Assembly (NCBI GenBank): GCA_016926975.1
Contig: JAFGNP010000066.1
Coordinates: forward strand, 1 to 42,470
Direction: 5' to 3'
DNA length: 42,470 nt
DNA from: Coriobacteriia bacterium
GTDB taxonomy: Bacteria > Actinomycetota > Coriobacteriia > Anaerosomatales > Anaerosomataceae
Shown here: positions 26,129 to 35,772 of the stretch, in pieces
Layout: every line of letters begins with the position of its first letter
Numbering within the stretch: position 1 is the stretch's first letter
Notes under the pieces: generated by a model
What the model was told of the DNA's origin: nothing
Database searches by the model: none
What the model saw: only the letters and a program-made list of their open reading frames with translations
Translations under genes and position numbers: made by a program

Positions 26129-26766
26129 GGGGCTTCTTGCTGGCAAGGTCGGTCAGGGCGACCGCAGGACATGTCGTGCGGTTCGCCTTCCGGACACGGC
26201 TCACCGGTGCGGAGAACATCCCGGCGGGCGGTGCGATACTCGCCGGCAACCACGTGTCTTATCTGGACCCGATTCTTCTGTGGTGCGCCTCGCCGCGTCC
26301 GGTGCACTTCATGGCGAAGCGCGAATTGTGGGAGAGTCGGGTGATCGCATGGGGGCTCCCGAGACTGTGGGCGTTCCCCGTGAGCCGCGGTGAACCCGAC
26401 CGTACCGCCATAATGACTGCAGCCGATCTTCTGAATGCAGGTGAACTCGTAGGTGTCTTCCCGGAGGGCCACAGGTCGGCGGATGGCGCGGCATCTATGG
26501 GCGAGGCGCACGGCGGCGCAGCGTTCATCGCACTTAGAGCCGGTGTCCCGATAGTGCCGATCGCGTTCGTAGGGACAGAGAAGGTGTGGCCGAGAGGAGC
26601 GCGATGCCCCAGGCCTGGCCGTACCTTCATACACGTAGGGAAGCCGTTGTTCCCGATGGACGTGCTTCGCGAGGGGAAGCGCAAGCAGCGGGTCGAAGAG
26701 ATCACCGCGCAGCTGATGAAGCGGATCGCGGATCTGCTGGACGAGGCCAGGGGGGCTGTGTCGTGA
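26125..26766 (+). CDS. plsC: 1-acylglycerol-3-phosphate acyltransferase (PlsC family)
   Basis: Adds the second acyl chain in phosphatidic acid synthesis at the membrane. It is 213 residues. The catalytic NHX4D motif is GNHVSYLDP (about residues 42-50), and the glycerol-phosphate motif is VFPEGHRSADG. The cmk-plsC-ispH order is common in Gram-positive bacteria, and plsY and gpsA downstream complete a phospholipid set. Its stop overlaps ispH. Confidence 0.92.
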   Translation: MRGFLLARSVRATAGHVVRFAFRTRLTGAENIPAGGAILAGNHVSYLDPILLWCASPRPVHFMAKRELWESRVIAWGLPRLWAFPVSRGEPDRTAIMTAADLLNAGELVGVFPEGHRSADGAASMGEAHGGAAFIALRAGVPIVPIAFVGTEKVWPRGARCPRPGRTFIHVGKPLFPMDVLREGKRKQRVEEITAQLMKRIADLLDEARGAVS

Positions 26767-27605
26767 AGGTAGTTGTGGCGAGGCACGCCGGCGTGTGTTA
26801 CGGAGTGGAGCGTGCGCTCAAACTGGCTGAAGAGGCGGTCGCCGTCGGCGGGGAAGTGTCCACACTCGGCCCGCTCATACACAATCCCCAGGCAGTTCTG
26901 GCGCTGCAGGCCAAGGGTGTGAGCGTCGCTTCGTCTCTCGAGGACGTCTCGAGCGGGACGCTTGTGATCAGGTCGCATGGCGTCGATCCGGCTGTCATAG
27001 CGGCTGCGCAGGACAAGGGGCTAGAGGTCATAGATGCGACGTGCCCCTTCGTGAGCGCTGCCCATCACTGCGCCGCCGACCTCAGCGAATCGGGATATGC
27101 CGTGGTGATTGTCGGCGAATCGGACCATCCGGAGGTCGAAGGTATTCTGGCCCATGCAGGAGGCGTTGCGACGATAGTCCAGCATGCCGAGGACCTGCCT
27201 GCGCGCCTGCCAGGTCGGCGCATCGGTGTCGTGGTGCAGACCACCCAACCGCCTTCCGTGCTCCAGGAGGTGGTCGATGCGCTGCTGCCCCGAGTCTCGG
27301 AGCTGAGGGTGTGCAACACGATATGCAGCGCCACTGCCAAGCGGCAGGAGTCTGCAGCCGAGCTGGCCGAATCGGTCGATGTCATCGTCGTGGTCGGCGG
27401 GCACAACTCGGGCAACACCACGCGGCTGGCAGAGATATGCTTCGCGCGCAATCCGCGGACGCACCATGTCGAGACGGCCGACGAGCTGGATGTCGCGTGG
27501 TTCGAAGGGGCGCGAGTCGTGGGCGTCACGGCCGGCGCGTCTACTCCGGACGTTCAGATTCGCGGTGTGATAGACGCCGTAGAGGCCCTGTCCTCAGATG
27601 CGTGA
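26763..27605 (+). CDS. ispH: 4-hydroxy-3-methylbut-2-enyl diphosphate reductase IspH
   Basis: The last step of the MEP isoprenoid pathway; an iron-sulfur enzyme. The GTG at 26763 (overlapping the plsC stop) gives 280 residues; longer starts lie inside plsC. The three cluster cysteines are in GVCYGV (Cys12), DATCPFV and CNTICSAT. The active-site Glu/His segment GESDHPEVEGI is present, as is VVVGGHNSGNT. Confidence 0.96.
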   Translation: MKVVVARHAGVCYGVERALKLAEEAVAVGGEVSTLGPLIHNPQAVLALQAKGVSVASSLEDVSSGTLVIRSHGVDPAVIAAAQDKGLEVIDATCPFVSAAHHCAADLSESGYAVVIVGESDHPEVEGILAHAGGVATIVQHAEDLPARLPGRRIGVVVQTTQPPSVLQEVVDALLPRVSELRVCNTICSATAKRQESAAELAESVDVIVVVGGHNSGNTTRLAEICFARNPRTHHVETADELDVAWFEGARVVGVTAGASTPDVQIRGVIDAVEALSSDA

Positions 27606-28887
27606 GAGCCTGCGCGGCGGAACCGTCACGGCGGTCGGACCCGGTGCGGCCGAGCGTGCGGGTCTGCGGCCGGGCGACATCGTGACGGCGGTCGACGGCG
27701 TACCCGTTCGCGACATCATAGACTGGTGGTGGTCCACCGACGCAGCGGCATTCACCGTGAACGCGCGCCGGGGTCCCGCTGAGATCTCGTTCACCGTGGA
27801 ACGTACGCCGGGCGAGCCTCTGGGTGTGACATTCGCCGACAGGCTCTTCGACGGGGTGCGCGAGTGCGAGAACGCGTGCGTGTTCTGTTTCATCGCGGGT
27901 CTCCCGTCCGGCATGCGTCCCGCACTGTACGTGCGTGACGATGACTACCGGCTGTCATTCCTATCGGGCAACTTCGTGACGCTGACCAATGTCGACAGCA
28001 CGGACATCGACCGGATCATCGAGCAGCGCCTGTCTCCTCTGCACGTGTCGGTGCATGCGGTCGATGCGGATGTTCGAGCGAGGCTGATCTGCCCTGCAGC
28101 GGGTGACAGTGCACTGGAGGTCTTGGACGAGCTGCTGGGGGGCGGTATCCAGGCGCACGTGCAGATCGTGCTCGTTCCGGGCATCAACGACGGCTCGGTT
28201 TTGGACGAGACGCTGTCCTACCTGTATGAGCGCCCGGGAATCCTGTCGGTTGGTGTGGTGCCGATGGGTTACACGGCGCACCAGAGCCGCTGGATGTTCT
28301 CCTACGATGCGGGCGGTTCCGCCGAAGTGCTGGAGCTCATCGATGAGTGGCAGGACCGGGCGCGAACCGAGCGTGGGGTGGGTTGGGTCTACGCCGCGGA
28401 TGAGTTCTACTTCCTGGCGGGGAAGAACGTTCCGTCCGCGAGCGCGTACGACGACTTCCCGCAGTACGAGAACGGGATCGGGATGGCGAGCGCGTTCCGG
28501 GCCGAGTTCGATCCGTCGGCGTGTGGAACCCGTGGGGCGATCACACTGGTGACGGGGGAGATGTTCGCGCCCTTCCTGAGCAGGCTGCTGGCCGACCGGG
28601 GGTGCGGGGGAGTGCGTGTCCTCCCTGTCCGCAACTCCGTTCTGGGCGGCAATGTCAGCGTCACCGGGCTGTTGGCCGGAGCCGACATCATCGCTGCAAT
28701 AGGGAACGATGGCGGTCAAGGGACCTACCTAGTGCCTGACGTTGTAGTAAACTCCGACGGGCTGTTGCTCGATGACGTACCGGCCGACAGACTCGCGGAG
28801 CTTGCGAGAGCCGAAGTGCGGATTGTCGGCAGTGACGCGGGCAGTCTGGCAGACGCCCTGAAACCGGATGAAGGACGGGCGCTGTAA
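27598..28887 (+). CDS. DUF512 family protein: PDZ-like domain plus radical-SAM-like CX3CX2C core
   Basis: A 429-residue protein overlapping ispH by 8 bp. An N-terminal PDZ-like domain (residues 1-65, GPGAAERAGLRPGDIVTAVD) precedes a cysteine motif CENACVFCFI (Cys90, Cys94, Cys97), the CX3CX2C spacing of radical-SAM iron-sulfur clusters. A TIM-barrel-like region and the C-terminal DUF512 domain follow. The function of this family is not established. It is often adjacent to der (engA), as here, where the stop overlaps the der start by one base, so a link to ribosome assembly or RNA modification is a reasonable guess. Confidence 0.88.
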   Translation: MRESLRGGTVTAVGPGAAERAGLRPGDIVTAVDGVPVRDIIDWWWSTDAAAFTVNARRGPAEISFTVERTPGEPLGVTFADRLFDGVRECENACVFCFIAGLPSGMRPALYVRDDDYRLSFLSGNFVTLTNVDSTDIDRIIEQRLSPLHVSVHAVDADVRARLICPAAGDSALEVLDELLGGGIQAHVQIVLVPGINDGSVLDETLSYLYERPGILSVGVVPMGYTAHQSRWMFSYDAGGSAEVLELIDEWQDRARTERGVGWVYAADEFYFLAGKNVPSASAYDDFPQYENGIGMASAFRAEFDPSACGTRGAITLVTGEMFAPFLSRLLADRGCGGVRVLPVRNSVLGGNVSVTGLLAGADIIAAIGNDGGQGTYLVPDVVVNSDGLLLDDVPADRLAELARAEVRIVGSDAGSLADALKPDEGRAL

Positions 28888-30194
28888 TGACTTTACCTAT
28901 CGTTGCCGTGGTGGGCAGGCCGAATGTCGGTAAGTCGACGCTCGTGAACCGGCTCATACAGGCGCAGGATGCGATCGTTCACCCGACGAGCGGCGTGACA
29001 CGCGACCGTAGCTACCACCGCACGGACTGGAACGGTCGCGACTTCATGCTGGTGGACACGGGGGGCATCGAGTTCGCGTCAGGAGACGCTTTCGGAGACT
29101 CCATCCGCGATCAGGCCGTGGTGGCTGCCGAGGAGGCGGACATCGTCGTCTTCCTGGTGGATGGTGCGGTGGGGGTTGCCCCCGGGGACGATGAGGTGGC
29201 GGCGCTTCTACGGAGGAGCAAGAAGCCCGTCTTCCTGGTGGTGAACAAGCTCGATACGCCCGGGCGCGAGGAGGCGATCCACGACTTCTGGGGTCTTGGC
29301 CTCGGCGAACCGTGGCCCGTGTCGGCGTTGCATGGCCACGGTTCGGGCGATCTGCTGGACGGTCTCGTAGAGGCGCTTCCCGATTGGGACGATACGGTCG
29401 AGGAAGAAGGCATAGGCGTCGCGATAATTGGCAAACCGAATGCGGGCAAGTCCTCGCTGTACAACAAGCTGCTGGGACGCGAGCGGGCGATCGTGTCGGA
29501 GGTAGCCGGAACCACGCGGGACGCCATAGATACCGTGCTGCACGATGGCGACACGGTATTTCGGCTGGTGGACACGGCGGGTCTGCGCCGGAAGTCCCAG
29601 ATCGACGAGTCGGTTGAGTACTACGGATTCGTCCGGGCCATGCGCGCTATCGACAGGGCGGACGTTGCGATACTGGTCGTTGATGCGGCAACGGGGGTGA
29701 CAGACCAGGACCAGCGAGTAGCGCGCTTTGCCGAAGAGCGCGGTTGCGGGATCGTCATCGCTCTCAACAAGTGGGATCTGGTCGAGTCTCCCGAGGACAA
29801 GGTGGAGCTGGTTGCACGGCTACCCGAGATGCTGGGTTTCATTGGTTACGCGCCTGTAGTGCGAGTCAGCGCCCTGACAGGCTCGGGGGTGCAGAAGCTG
29901 CTGCCGACGGTTGCGACGGTCTATGCGTCCTATTCGCAGTCTGTGCCCACGAGCAAGATCAATGCGCTGCTCACCGAGTTGCGCTCCAGCGGCCACACGG
30001 TCTCAAAGGGCGGCAAGATGCTTCGGCTTCAATATGCGACGCAGACGGGCGTCAAACCTCCGGTCTTCACCTTCTTCGCGAATCATCCCCGGTTGGTGGA
30101 CACGAACTACGAACGCTATCTGGAGAATCGACTGCGCGAGGCGTTTGACCTGTTGGGGACTCCGATCCGCTTGAAGTTCAGGCAAAAGGGCTGA
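28887..30194 (+). CDS. der: Ribosome assembly GTPase Der (EngA)
   Basis: An essential tandem GTPase needed for 50S subunit maturation, 435 residues. G domain 1: GRPNVGKSTLVN (residues 9-20), VDTGG and NKLD. G domain 2: GKPNAGKSSLYN, VDTAGLRR and NKWD. The C-terminal KH-like domain (about 350-430) contains NYERYLENRLREAFDL. All nucleotide-binding motifs are intact. Confidence 0.97.
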   Translation: MTLPIVAVVGRPNVGKSTLVNRLIQAQDAIVHPTSGVTRDRSYHRTDWNGRDFMLVDTGGIEFASGDAFGDSIRDQAVVAAEEADIVVFLVDGAVGVAPGDDEVAALLRRSKKPVFLVVNKLDTPGREEAIHDFWGLGLGEPWPVSALHGHGSGDLLDGLVEALPDWDDTVEEEGIGVAIIGKPNAGKSSLYNKLLGRERAIVSEVAGTTRDAIDTVLHDGDTVFRLVDTAGLRRKSQIDESVEYYGFVRAMRAIDRADVAILVVDAATGVTDQDQRVARFAEERGCGIVIALNKWDLVESPEDKVELVARLPEMLGFIGYAPVVRVSALTGSGVQKLLPTVATVYASYSQSVPTSKINALLTELRSSGHTVSKGGKMLRLQYATQTGVKPPVFTFFANHPRLVDTNYERYLENRLREAFDLLGTPIRLKFRQKG

Positions 30195-30195
30195 G

Positions 30196-30867
30196 ATGGA
30201 AGATGCACTTCGCCTTGCCGGTGCAGCTATCGGAGCGTACCTTGTCGGGTCGATCCCGTGGGCGGTCATCGTCGTGCGCATCTTCTGGCAGCAGGATATC
30301 CGCTCTCTGGGTTCGGGCAACACGGGAGCGACCAACGTGCTGCGCGTGTTCGGGACGGCTCCCGGGGTCGCGGTACTGATGCTGGATGCGGGGAAGGGGG
30401 CCGCCGGTGTGTGGCTGGCCTCTCTGCTCGCTCCTGTGGCTTGGGGTGCCGACGGTCTGGACTGGTTCCGAGTGATAGGGGCTACCGCTGCCATCGCGGG
30501 GCACGCGCTTTCGCCCTTCATAGGGTTCAAGGGCGGCAAGGGCGTTGCCACGGCGGCCGGTGCCATCACGATGTTGGCTCCCAAAGTGATGCCGATCCTG
30601 CTGGTCGTGTTCGTCGCGGTAGTCGCCGTGTGGAAGCATGTGTCACTCGGATCGATAGTCATTGCATCGATCTTCCCGGGTGTATGCTGGTGGATGTACC
30701 CGGATCGTCACGCCCTGCTGGCGTACTCCATTCTTGCGGCCGGTCTTGTCATATGGCGACATCGAAGCAATATGGGCCGGATATGGCGTGGCGAGGAATC
30801 GAAGATAACGTTCCGCAGGCGCGTCTGGGACGACATCAGGTCGCGCGATGTTGATGGGGGCGCGTAG
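30196..30867 (+). CDS. plsY: Glycerol-3-phosphate acyltransferase PlsY
   Basis: A membrane enzyme that transfers acyl from acyl-phosphate to glycerol-3-phosphate, the first step of phospholipid synthesis. It is 223 residues with several membrane helices. The three PlsY motifs are visible: LVGSIPWA, GSGNTGATNVLR (preceding DAGKG) and GFKGGKGVATAAG. It lies one base after der and just before gpsA, which makes its substrate. Confidence 0.94.
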   Translation: MEDALRLAGAAIGAYLVGSIPWAVIVVRIFWQQDIRSLGSGNTGATNVLRVFGTAPGVAVLMLDAGKGAAGVWLASLLAPVAWGADGLDWFRVIGATAAIAGHALSPFIGFKGGKGVATAAGAITMLAPKVMPILLVVFVAVVAVWKHVSLGSIVIASIFPGVCWWMYPDRHALLAYSILAAGLVIWRHRSNMGRIWRGEESKITFRRRVWDDIRSRDVDGGA

Positions 30868-30870
30868 GTC

Positions 30871-31893
30871 GTGAAGGTCGCTGTCATAGGTGCGGGATCC
30901 TGGGGCACGGCGGTCTGTTGGCTGTTGGGCGGCAAGGGTACGGAAGTCACACTCTGGGCCCGCGAGCCCGAGATTGCCGAGGGTATCAACGCTGACGGTC
31001 GCAATCCGCTATTCCTCAAAGACGTCGTGCTGGATCCCCGGGTCAAGGCCACTGCCGATATCGAGCGTGCGGTGTATGGAGCAGAAGCGGTAGTTATCGT
31101 GACTCCGAGTCACGGAGTTCGTGGTGTCGCGGAGCAGATGAAGCCCCTGCTGCAGTCCGGTACTCCAGTGATCAATCTCGCGAAGGGCGTCGAGCAGGGT
31201 ACCCTGATGCGGATGACGCAGGTTCTGGAGGACGTGCTGGGGGAGCGGTCGCGCCTTGCCGCCCTCTCGGGTCCGAACCACGCCGAGGAGGTATCGAAGG
31301 GCGTTCCCTCGGCCGCTGCAGTCGCGGCATACGACGAGAACATCGGGAAGCTCTTCCAGGAGATGTTCATGGCGCCCTCTTTCCGTGCTTACACCAATCC
31401 GGATGTGGTGGGTGTGGAGTTGGGTGGCGCGTCGAAGAACGTCATAGCCGTGGCCGCGGGAATGAGCGACGGTTTGGGCTTCGGGGACAACCCGAAGGCC
31501 ACTCTGATGACGCGTGGGCTTGCCGAGATGAGCCGCCTGGGTGCGCACCTGGGGGCGAATCCGTTGACGTACATGGGGCTGGCCGGGATGGGCGACCTTA
31601 TCGTCACGTGTACCTCCCGTCATAGCCGGAACCGGGCGTTGGGTGAGTGGGTGGCCAAGGGCGGTACCGTGGAGAGTTATGCCAGCGAGACCCATATGGT
31701 TGCCGAAGGCGCTGGAAGCGCGATATCGCTGGACGACCTGGCCCACAGCATCGGGATGGAGCTTCCCATCACTCACCAGGTCAGGTCGATCCTTTACGAA
31801 GGGCACTCGCCCTCTGAGGCGGTAAGCGTCCTGATGGGGCGTGCTGCCGTGGACGAGTTGCACGGCATGGGGCTGGTCGAGGACGAGGGGTGA
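30871..31893 (+). CDS. gpsA: Glycerol-3-phosphate dehydrogenase [NAD(P)+]
   Basis: Reduces dihydroxyacetone phosphate to sn-glycerol-3-phosphate. It is 340 residues from a GTG. The nucleotide-binding motif GAGSWGTAV is at residues 7-15; LSGPNHAEEV, ELGGASKNVIAVAAG (active-site Lys) and GMGDLIVTCTSRHSRNR follow. Pairing with plsY and plsC makes a phospholipid precursor unit. Its stop overlaps rpe. Confidence 0.95.
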   Translation: MKVAVIGAGSWGTAVCWLLGGKGTEVTLWAREPEIAEGINADGRNPLFLKDVVLDPRVKATADIERAVYGAEAVVIVTPSHGVRGVAEQMKPLLQSGTPVINLAKGVEQGTLMRMTQVLEDVLGERSRLAALSGPNHAEEVSKGVPSAAAVAAYDENIGKLFQEMFMAPSFRAYTNPDVVGVELGGASKNVIAVAAGMSDGLGFGDNPKATLMTRGLAEMSRLGAHLGANPLTYMGLAGMGDLIVTCTSRHSRNRALGEWVAKGGTVESYASETHMVAEGAGSAISLDDLAHSIGMELPITHQVRSILYEGHSPSEAVSVLMGRAAVDELHGMGLVEDEG

Positions 31894-32573
31894 GCACCAC
31901 GGGACACGAGCTGTTCATAGCGCCATCGATACTCTCGGCCGACTTCACGCGTCTCGCCGAAGAGATACAGATGATCGAGGACGCTGGCGCCGACTGGGTC
32001 CATGTGGATGTCATGGATGGTCACTTCGTCCCGAATCTGACTATCGGCCCGCCGGTCGTGAAGGCTCTGAAACGTGTAGTGCGCAAGCCCCTGGACGTGC
32101 ACCTTATGGTGGAAGACCCCGACCGTACGGCCGAGTGGTACGTGGATGCCGGCGCAGACATGGTCACGGTCCATGTGGAGGCGTCTGCGCACATCGGGCG
32201 GACTGTCGAGGCGATCCGCAGGGGCGGCGCATCACCCGGAGTGACGCTGAATCCGGGCACTCCCGCGAGTGAAGTGCGGGAGGTCCTACCGTTGGTGGAC
32301 CTGGTGCTGGTGATGAGCGTCAATCCCGGCTTTGGCGGACAGGCGTTCATCGAAACGTCCGTAGCGAAGGTTGCCGAGATCCGTGCGATGTGCCGGGAAA
32401 TGGGCGTGGAACCGCGCCTCGAGGTGGATGGCGGCATCGACTGCACGACTGCTCCGCTTGTCGTGTCTGCGGGCGCCGACACGCTCGTTGCGGGAAATGC
32501 GATATTCGGGGCCGAGGATCCTGCGGCGGCCCTTCGTCAGATTCGCAGGTGCGCCGCCGCGGGTTTGGTGTAA
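31890..32573 (+). CDS. rpe: Ribulose-phosphate 3-epimerase
   Basis: Interconverts ribulose-5-phosphate and xylulose-5-phosphate. It is 227 residues from the GTG overlapping gpsA. TIM-barrel motifs: PSILSADFTRL, VHVDVMDGHFVPN (metal ligands), HLMVEDP, VMSVNPGFGGQ and EVDGGI. It immediately precedes the riboflavin riboswitch; ribulose-5-phosphate is also the substrate of RibB, so the order is metabolically sensible. Confidence 0.95.
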   Translation: MSTTGHELFIAPSILSADFTRLAEEIQMIEDAGADWVHVDVMDGHFVPNLTIGPPVVKALKRVVRKPLDVHLMVEDPDRTAEWYVDAGADMVTVHVEASAHIGRTVEAIRRGGASPGVTLNPGTPASEVREVLPLVDLVLVMSVNPGFGGQAFIETSVAKVAEIRAMCREMGVEPRLEVDGGIDCTTAPLVVSAGADTLVAGNAIFGAEDPAAALRQIRRCAAAGLV

Positions 32574-32589
32574 ACTCACCCTCGAGACT

Positions 32590-32700
32590 TTCTTCAGGGC
32601 GGGGTGCGATTCCCCACCGGCGGTCATCAGCCCGCGAACCCCGAGAGGGGCCGATCCGGTGAAATTCCGGAGCCGACAGTAACAGTCTGGATGGAAGAAG
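32590..32700 (+). ncRNA. FMN riboswitch (RFN element)
   Basis: The conserved FMN aptamer is complete: TTCAGGGCGGGGTGCGATTC, CCCACCGGCGGT, AGCCCGCGA, GATCCGGTGAAATTCCGGAG, CCGACAGT, and AGTCTGGATGGAAGAAGG running into the ribosome-binding region of ribD. The aptamer ends about 14 bp before the ribD ATG and I see no terminator hairpin with a U-tract, so control of translation initiation is the likelier mode. TAAACT (32571-32576), overlapping the rpe stop, is a candidate -10. Confidence 0.97.
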
Positions 32701-32713
32701 GAAGGGTGCGTTA

Positions 32714-33865
32714 ATGGCGCTATTCTCCGACCCCGCGGTCGGAATCGACGACCCCATGCTGCGTCGCGCTTTCGGTCTTGCCGAGCGTGGACGGGGTACC
32801 GCTAGTCCCAATCCGCTGGTCGGCTGCGTCCTCGTGTCGGACGGCGCGGTTGTGGGCGAGGGCTTTCACGCACAAGCGGGTGGTCCGCACGCTGAAGTGG
32901 TGGCTCTGGAGGCCGCGGGAGACCGGGCTCGCGGCGCCCACGCATACGTGACCCTCGAGCCGTGTACGCACTTCGGGAAGACACCTCCATGTGTGGATCG
33001 CATGCTGTCTGCGGGCATCGCGGAAGTGACTATCGGTATGCGCGATCCGAACCCTGAGGTAAGCGGTTGCGGAGCGGAGGCGCTGGCTGCCGCAGGTGTG
33101 ACCGTCAACTGGGCAGCGGATCCCGGCCCATTCGAGACGCAAAACGAGGCGTGGCTTCTGCGTCTCAGGCTCGGGAGGCCATTCGTTCGAGTGAAAGTCG
33201 CCCTGACGCTCGACGGTCGTCCCGCGCTGGCTGCAAGGCGTCGTTCGAAGATCACCGGAGCGGGTGGACGTCATGTGACGATGCGGCTCCGTTCCGAGGC
33301 CACCGCAATCGTCGTAGGTGCATCCACCGTGAGCGTTGACGACCCCGAGCTGACCGTTCGCGATGAGAACGACGCACTCGCAGAGCGATCTCCGCGACGC
33401 ATCGTGCTTTCGAGGACATCCGCGCCGAACCCTCGGGCGTGCGTATTCTCGGCCGATCGGGGCGAGTGCGTCGTGGTGGCATCCGACGCCGCATCTCCAG
33501 CAGCACTCGAGCCGCTAGTCCGTGTTGGAGCCAGGGTCCTGACGTACGCGTACCGGGACGGTCTATCAGGAGCATTGAGGGCGATAGCCGCCGATGGGGT
33601 CAATGACGTTCTCGTCGAGGCCGGCCCCTCGCTGTTCACGGCTCTGTGGAGAGACCGCTTCATCGATGAGCTTGTGGTTGTGACCGCGGGAGGCATGAGC
33701 GGGAATGCGGGGCCGCCGCTGTTTCTCGGTTGTGCCGATGCGGAGGGGCAAGACCTAGCGCCGGTGTTGCATCCAGTGGAAACCGGCATTGCACAAGGCG
33801 ACGCTGTGACCGTCTGGCGCCAACTGGACCAGGAGCCGGGGCTCGGGAAGGGGAGTGTGGGCTGA
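32714..33865 (+). CDS. ribD: Bifunctional diaminohydroxyphosphoribosylaminopyrimidine deaminase / reductase RibD
   Basis: Deaminates and then reduces the pyrimidine intermediate of riboflavin synthesis. It is 383 residues. The N-terminal cytidine-deaminase-like domain has PNPLVGCV, the zinc motif GGPHAEVVAL and LEPCTHFGKTPPC. The C-terminal reductase domain (from about residue 150) begins RPFVRVKVALTLDGR and includes VEAGPSLFTAL. First gene under the FMN riboswitch; its stop shares a base with ribE. Confidence 0.96.
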   Translation: MALFSDPAVGIDDPMLRRAFGLAERGRGTASPNPLVGCVLVSDGAVVGEGFHAQAGGPHAEVVALEAAGDRARGAHAYVTLEPCTHFGKTPPCVDRMLSAGIAEVTIGMRDPNPEVSGCGAEALAAAGVTVNWAADPGPFETQNEAWLLRLRLGRPFVRVKVALTLDGRPALAARRRSKITGAGGRHVTMRLRSEATAIVVGASTVSVDDPELTVRDENDALAERSPRRIVLSRTSAPNPRACVFSADRGECVVVASDAASPAALEPLVRVGARVLTYAYRDGLSGALRAIAADGVNDVLVEAGPSLFTALWRDRFIDELVVVTAGGMSGNAGPPLFLGCADAEGQDLAPVLHPVETGIAQGDAVTVWRQLDQEPGLGKGSVG

Positions 33866-34533
33866 TGTTCACCGGACTGATCGAGTGTGAGGGAGTGATC
33901 ACGCGCGCGGATCGCGTGAGTGGCGGGATGCGCCTCGAGGTGTATTCGCCCGAGTTCGGGCGGGACATGGCTATCGGGGATTCCATCGCAGTGGATGGCG
34001 CCTGTCTGACGGTCGCGAAGTTCATACGCGGCGCGTTCCTGACGGACGTGAGTGCGGAGACGCTGGAGCGAACCACGCTAGGTGGGCTTCAGCAGGGCGC
34101 GAAGGTCAACCTCGAGCGAGCTCTCAGACTGTCGGACAGACTGGGTGGCCACCTGGTATCCGGACACGTGGACGGTGTGGGGAAGCTCGAGCTCAAGCAA
34201 CCGACCGGCAAGTTCACCGTGTATCAGTTCCAGGCTCCTCCGGAAGTGATGCGGTACATCGTAGAGAAGGGGTCTATCGCCGTGGATGGCATCTCGCTCA
34301 CTGTAGCGAAGATCGGCCCCCAGGGCTTCACGTGCGCAGTCATCCCCCAGACGGAGTCCGCGACAACGCTGAAGGACAAGGCGATCGGGTCCGGTGTGAA
34401 TCTGGAAGCCGACATGCTTGCCAAGTACGTGGAGCGGTTCGTTGCGGGGTATACGGGTGGCGCGGAGCCGGTCCCCGCCGGTCGCCGCGGGCTTGGAGAG
34501 ATGTTGCGGGAGTTCGCGGAGGGTGAGAAGTGA
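33865..34533 (+). CDS. ribE: Riboflavin synthase, alpha subunit
   Basis: Dismutates two molecules of 6,7-dimethyl-8-ribityllumazine into riboflavin. The ATG at 33865 (TGATG overlap with ribD) gives 222 residues. It has two lumazine-binding repeats, beginning [12 protein letters not shown] and [24 protein letters not shown] and [10 protein letters not shown] are the paired internal repeat signatures. Confidence 0.96.
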   Translation: MFTGLIECEGVITRADRVSGGMRLEVYSPEFGRDMAIGDSIAVDGACLTVAKFIRGAFLTDVSAETLERTTLGGLQQGAKVNLERALRLSDRLGGHLVSGHVDGVGKLELKQPTGKFTVYQFQAPPEVMRYIVEKGSIAVDGISLTVAKIGPQGFTCAVIPQTESATTLKDKAIGSGVNLEADMLAKYVERFVAGYTGGAEPVPAGRRGLGEMLREFAEGEK

Positions 34534-35759
34534 CTGCCTCCGGGTATCCCTTCGCGACCATAGAGGAGGCCATCGCCGAGATCGCTGCGGGCCGCATGCT
34601 GATAGTCGTGGACGACGAGGGGCGCGAGAATGAGGGTGACTTCGTCATAGCGGCAGAAATGGCGACTCCCGAGAACGTGAACTTCATGGCCACGCACGGT
34701 CGCGGCCTCATCTGTCTCCCGATGACGGGAGAGCGTCTGGATGAGCTGAACATCCCGCCGATGACCGACAGGAACACATCGGAGCAGGGGACCGCGTTCC
34801 ATGTCTCGATCGGCGCGAAAGGGCGCATCACCACCGGGATAAGCGCTGCGGACAGGGCGGCCACGATCTCGGCTGCCATCGATCCCGCAACAACGGCAGA
34901 TGACATATCTCGTCCGGGGCACGTGTTCCCGCTGCGTGCGCGGGAGGGTGGTGTTCTTGAGAGGGCTGGCCACACGGAAGCTGCCGTCGATCTGGCGCGC
35001 CTTGCAGGGCTCGTACCCGCCGGGGTGATCTGCGAGATCATGAATCCCGACGGCACCATGGCAAGGCGCTCCGAACTGGAAGCGGTATCCGCGCAGCACG
35101 GTCTGAAGATGGTCACTGTTGAAGATCTGATCCGTTATCGGAGGCGGAACGAACGTCTGGTCGAGCTCGTCACGACCGTGCAGCTGCCTACGGAGTGGGG
35201 CGTGTTCACCGCCCACGGGTACCGTTCGGTCCTGGACGACTCTACCCACCTCGCCCTGGTCGTAGGGGATGTGGCGGGGAGGGCGGACGTGCTCGTTCGC
35301 GTGCATTCGGAGTGCCTGACCGGGGACGTCTTCCATTCACTGAGATGCGACTGCGGCGATCAACTGAGCGAGGCGCTGAGGCGCGTCCAGGCCGAAGGGT
35401 GTGGAGTCGTGCTGTACCTCGTGGGCCACGAGGGTCGCGGCATCGGCCTGGCGAACAAGCTTCTGGCCTACAAGCTCCAGGAAGAGGGTGCCGATACCGT
35501 CGAGGCGAACGAGGCGCTCGGTTTTCCGGCAGACCTGCGCGACTACGGCATCGGAGCGCAGATACTGGCCGACCTGGGTCTGAGCTCCGTGCGGTTGCTG
35601 ACAAACAACCCGAAGAAGCTGGTGGGCCTGGAGGGTTACGGGCTGACGGTGACCGAACAGGTGCCGATACAGGCCCCCTGTGGGCCCGAGAATCTGAGGT
35701 ACCTGCGGACGAAGAAGGAGAAGCTCGCTCACCGGCTCGATCTGCCGGACGAGGACTGA
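34530..35759 (+). CDS. ribBA: Bifunctional 3,4-dihydroxy-2-butanone 4-phosphate synthase / GTP cyclohydrolase II
   Basis: Supplies both precursors of lumazine. It is 409 residues from the GTG overlapping ribE. The N-terminal RibB domain (about 1-205) has [20 protein letters not shown] and GHTEAAVDL. The C-terminal RibA domain has the zinc cysteines in [20 protein letters not shown], then [10 protein letters not shown] and TNNPKK. All active-site signatures are present, so both halves should work. Confidence 0.96.
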   Translation: MTASGYPFATIEEAIAEIAAGRMLIVVDDEGRENEGDFVIAAEMATPENVNFMATHGRGLICLPMTGERLDELNIPPMTDRNTSEQGTAFHVSIGAKGRITTGISAADRAATISAAIDPATTADDISRPGHVFPLRAREGGVLERAGHTEAAVDLARLAGLVPAGVICEIMNPDGTMARRSELEAVSAQHGLKMVTVEDLIRYRRRNERLVELVTTVQLPTEWGVFTAHGYRSVLDDSTHLALVVGDVAGRADVLVRVHSECLTGDVFHSLRCDCGDQLSEALRRVQAEGCGVVLYLVGHEGRGIGLANKLLAYKLQEEGADTVEANEALGFPADLRDYGIGAQILADLGLSSVRLLTNNPKKLVGLEGYGLTVTEQVPIQAPCGPENLRYLRTKKEKLAHRLDLPDED

Positions 35760-35772
35760 ACGAAAGGAGTCG

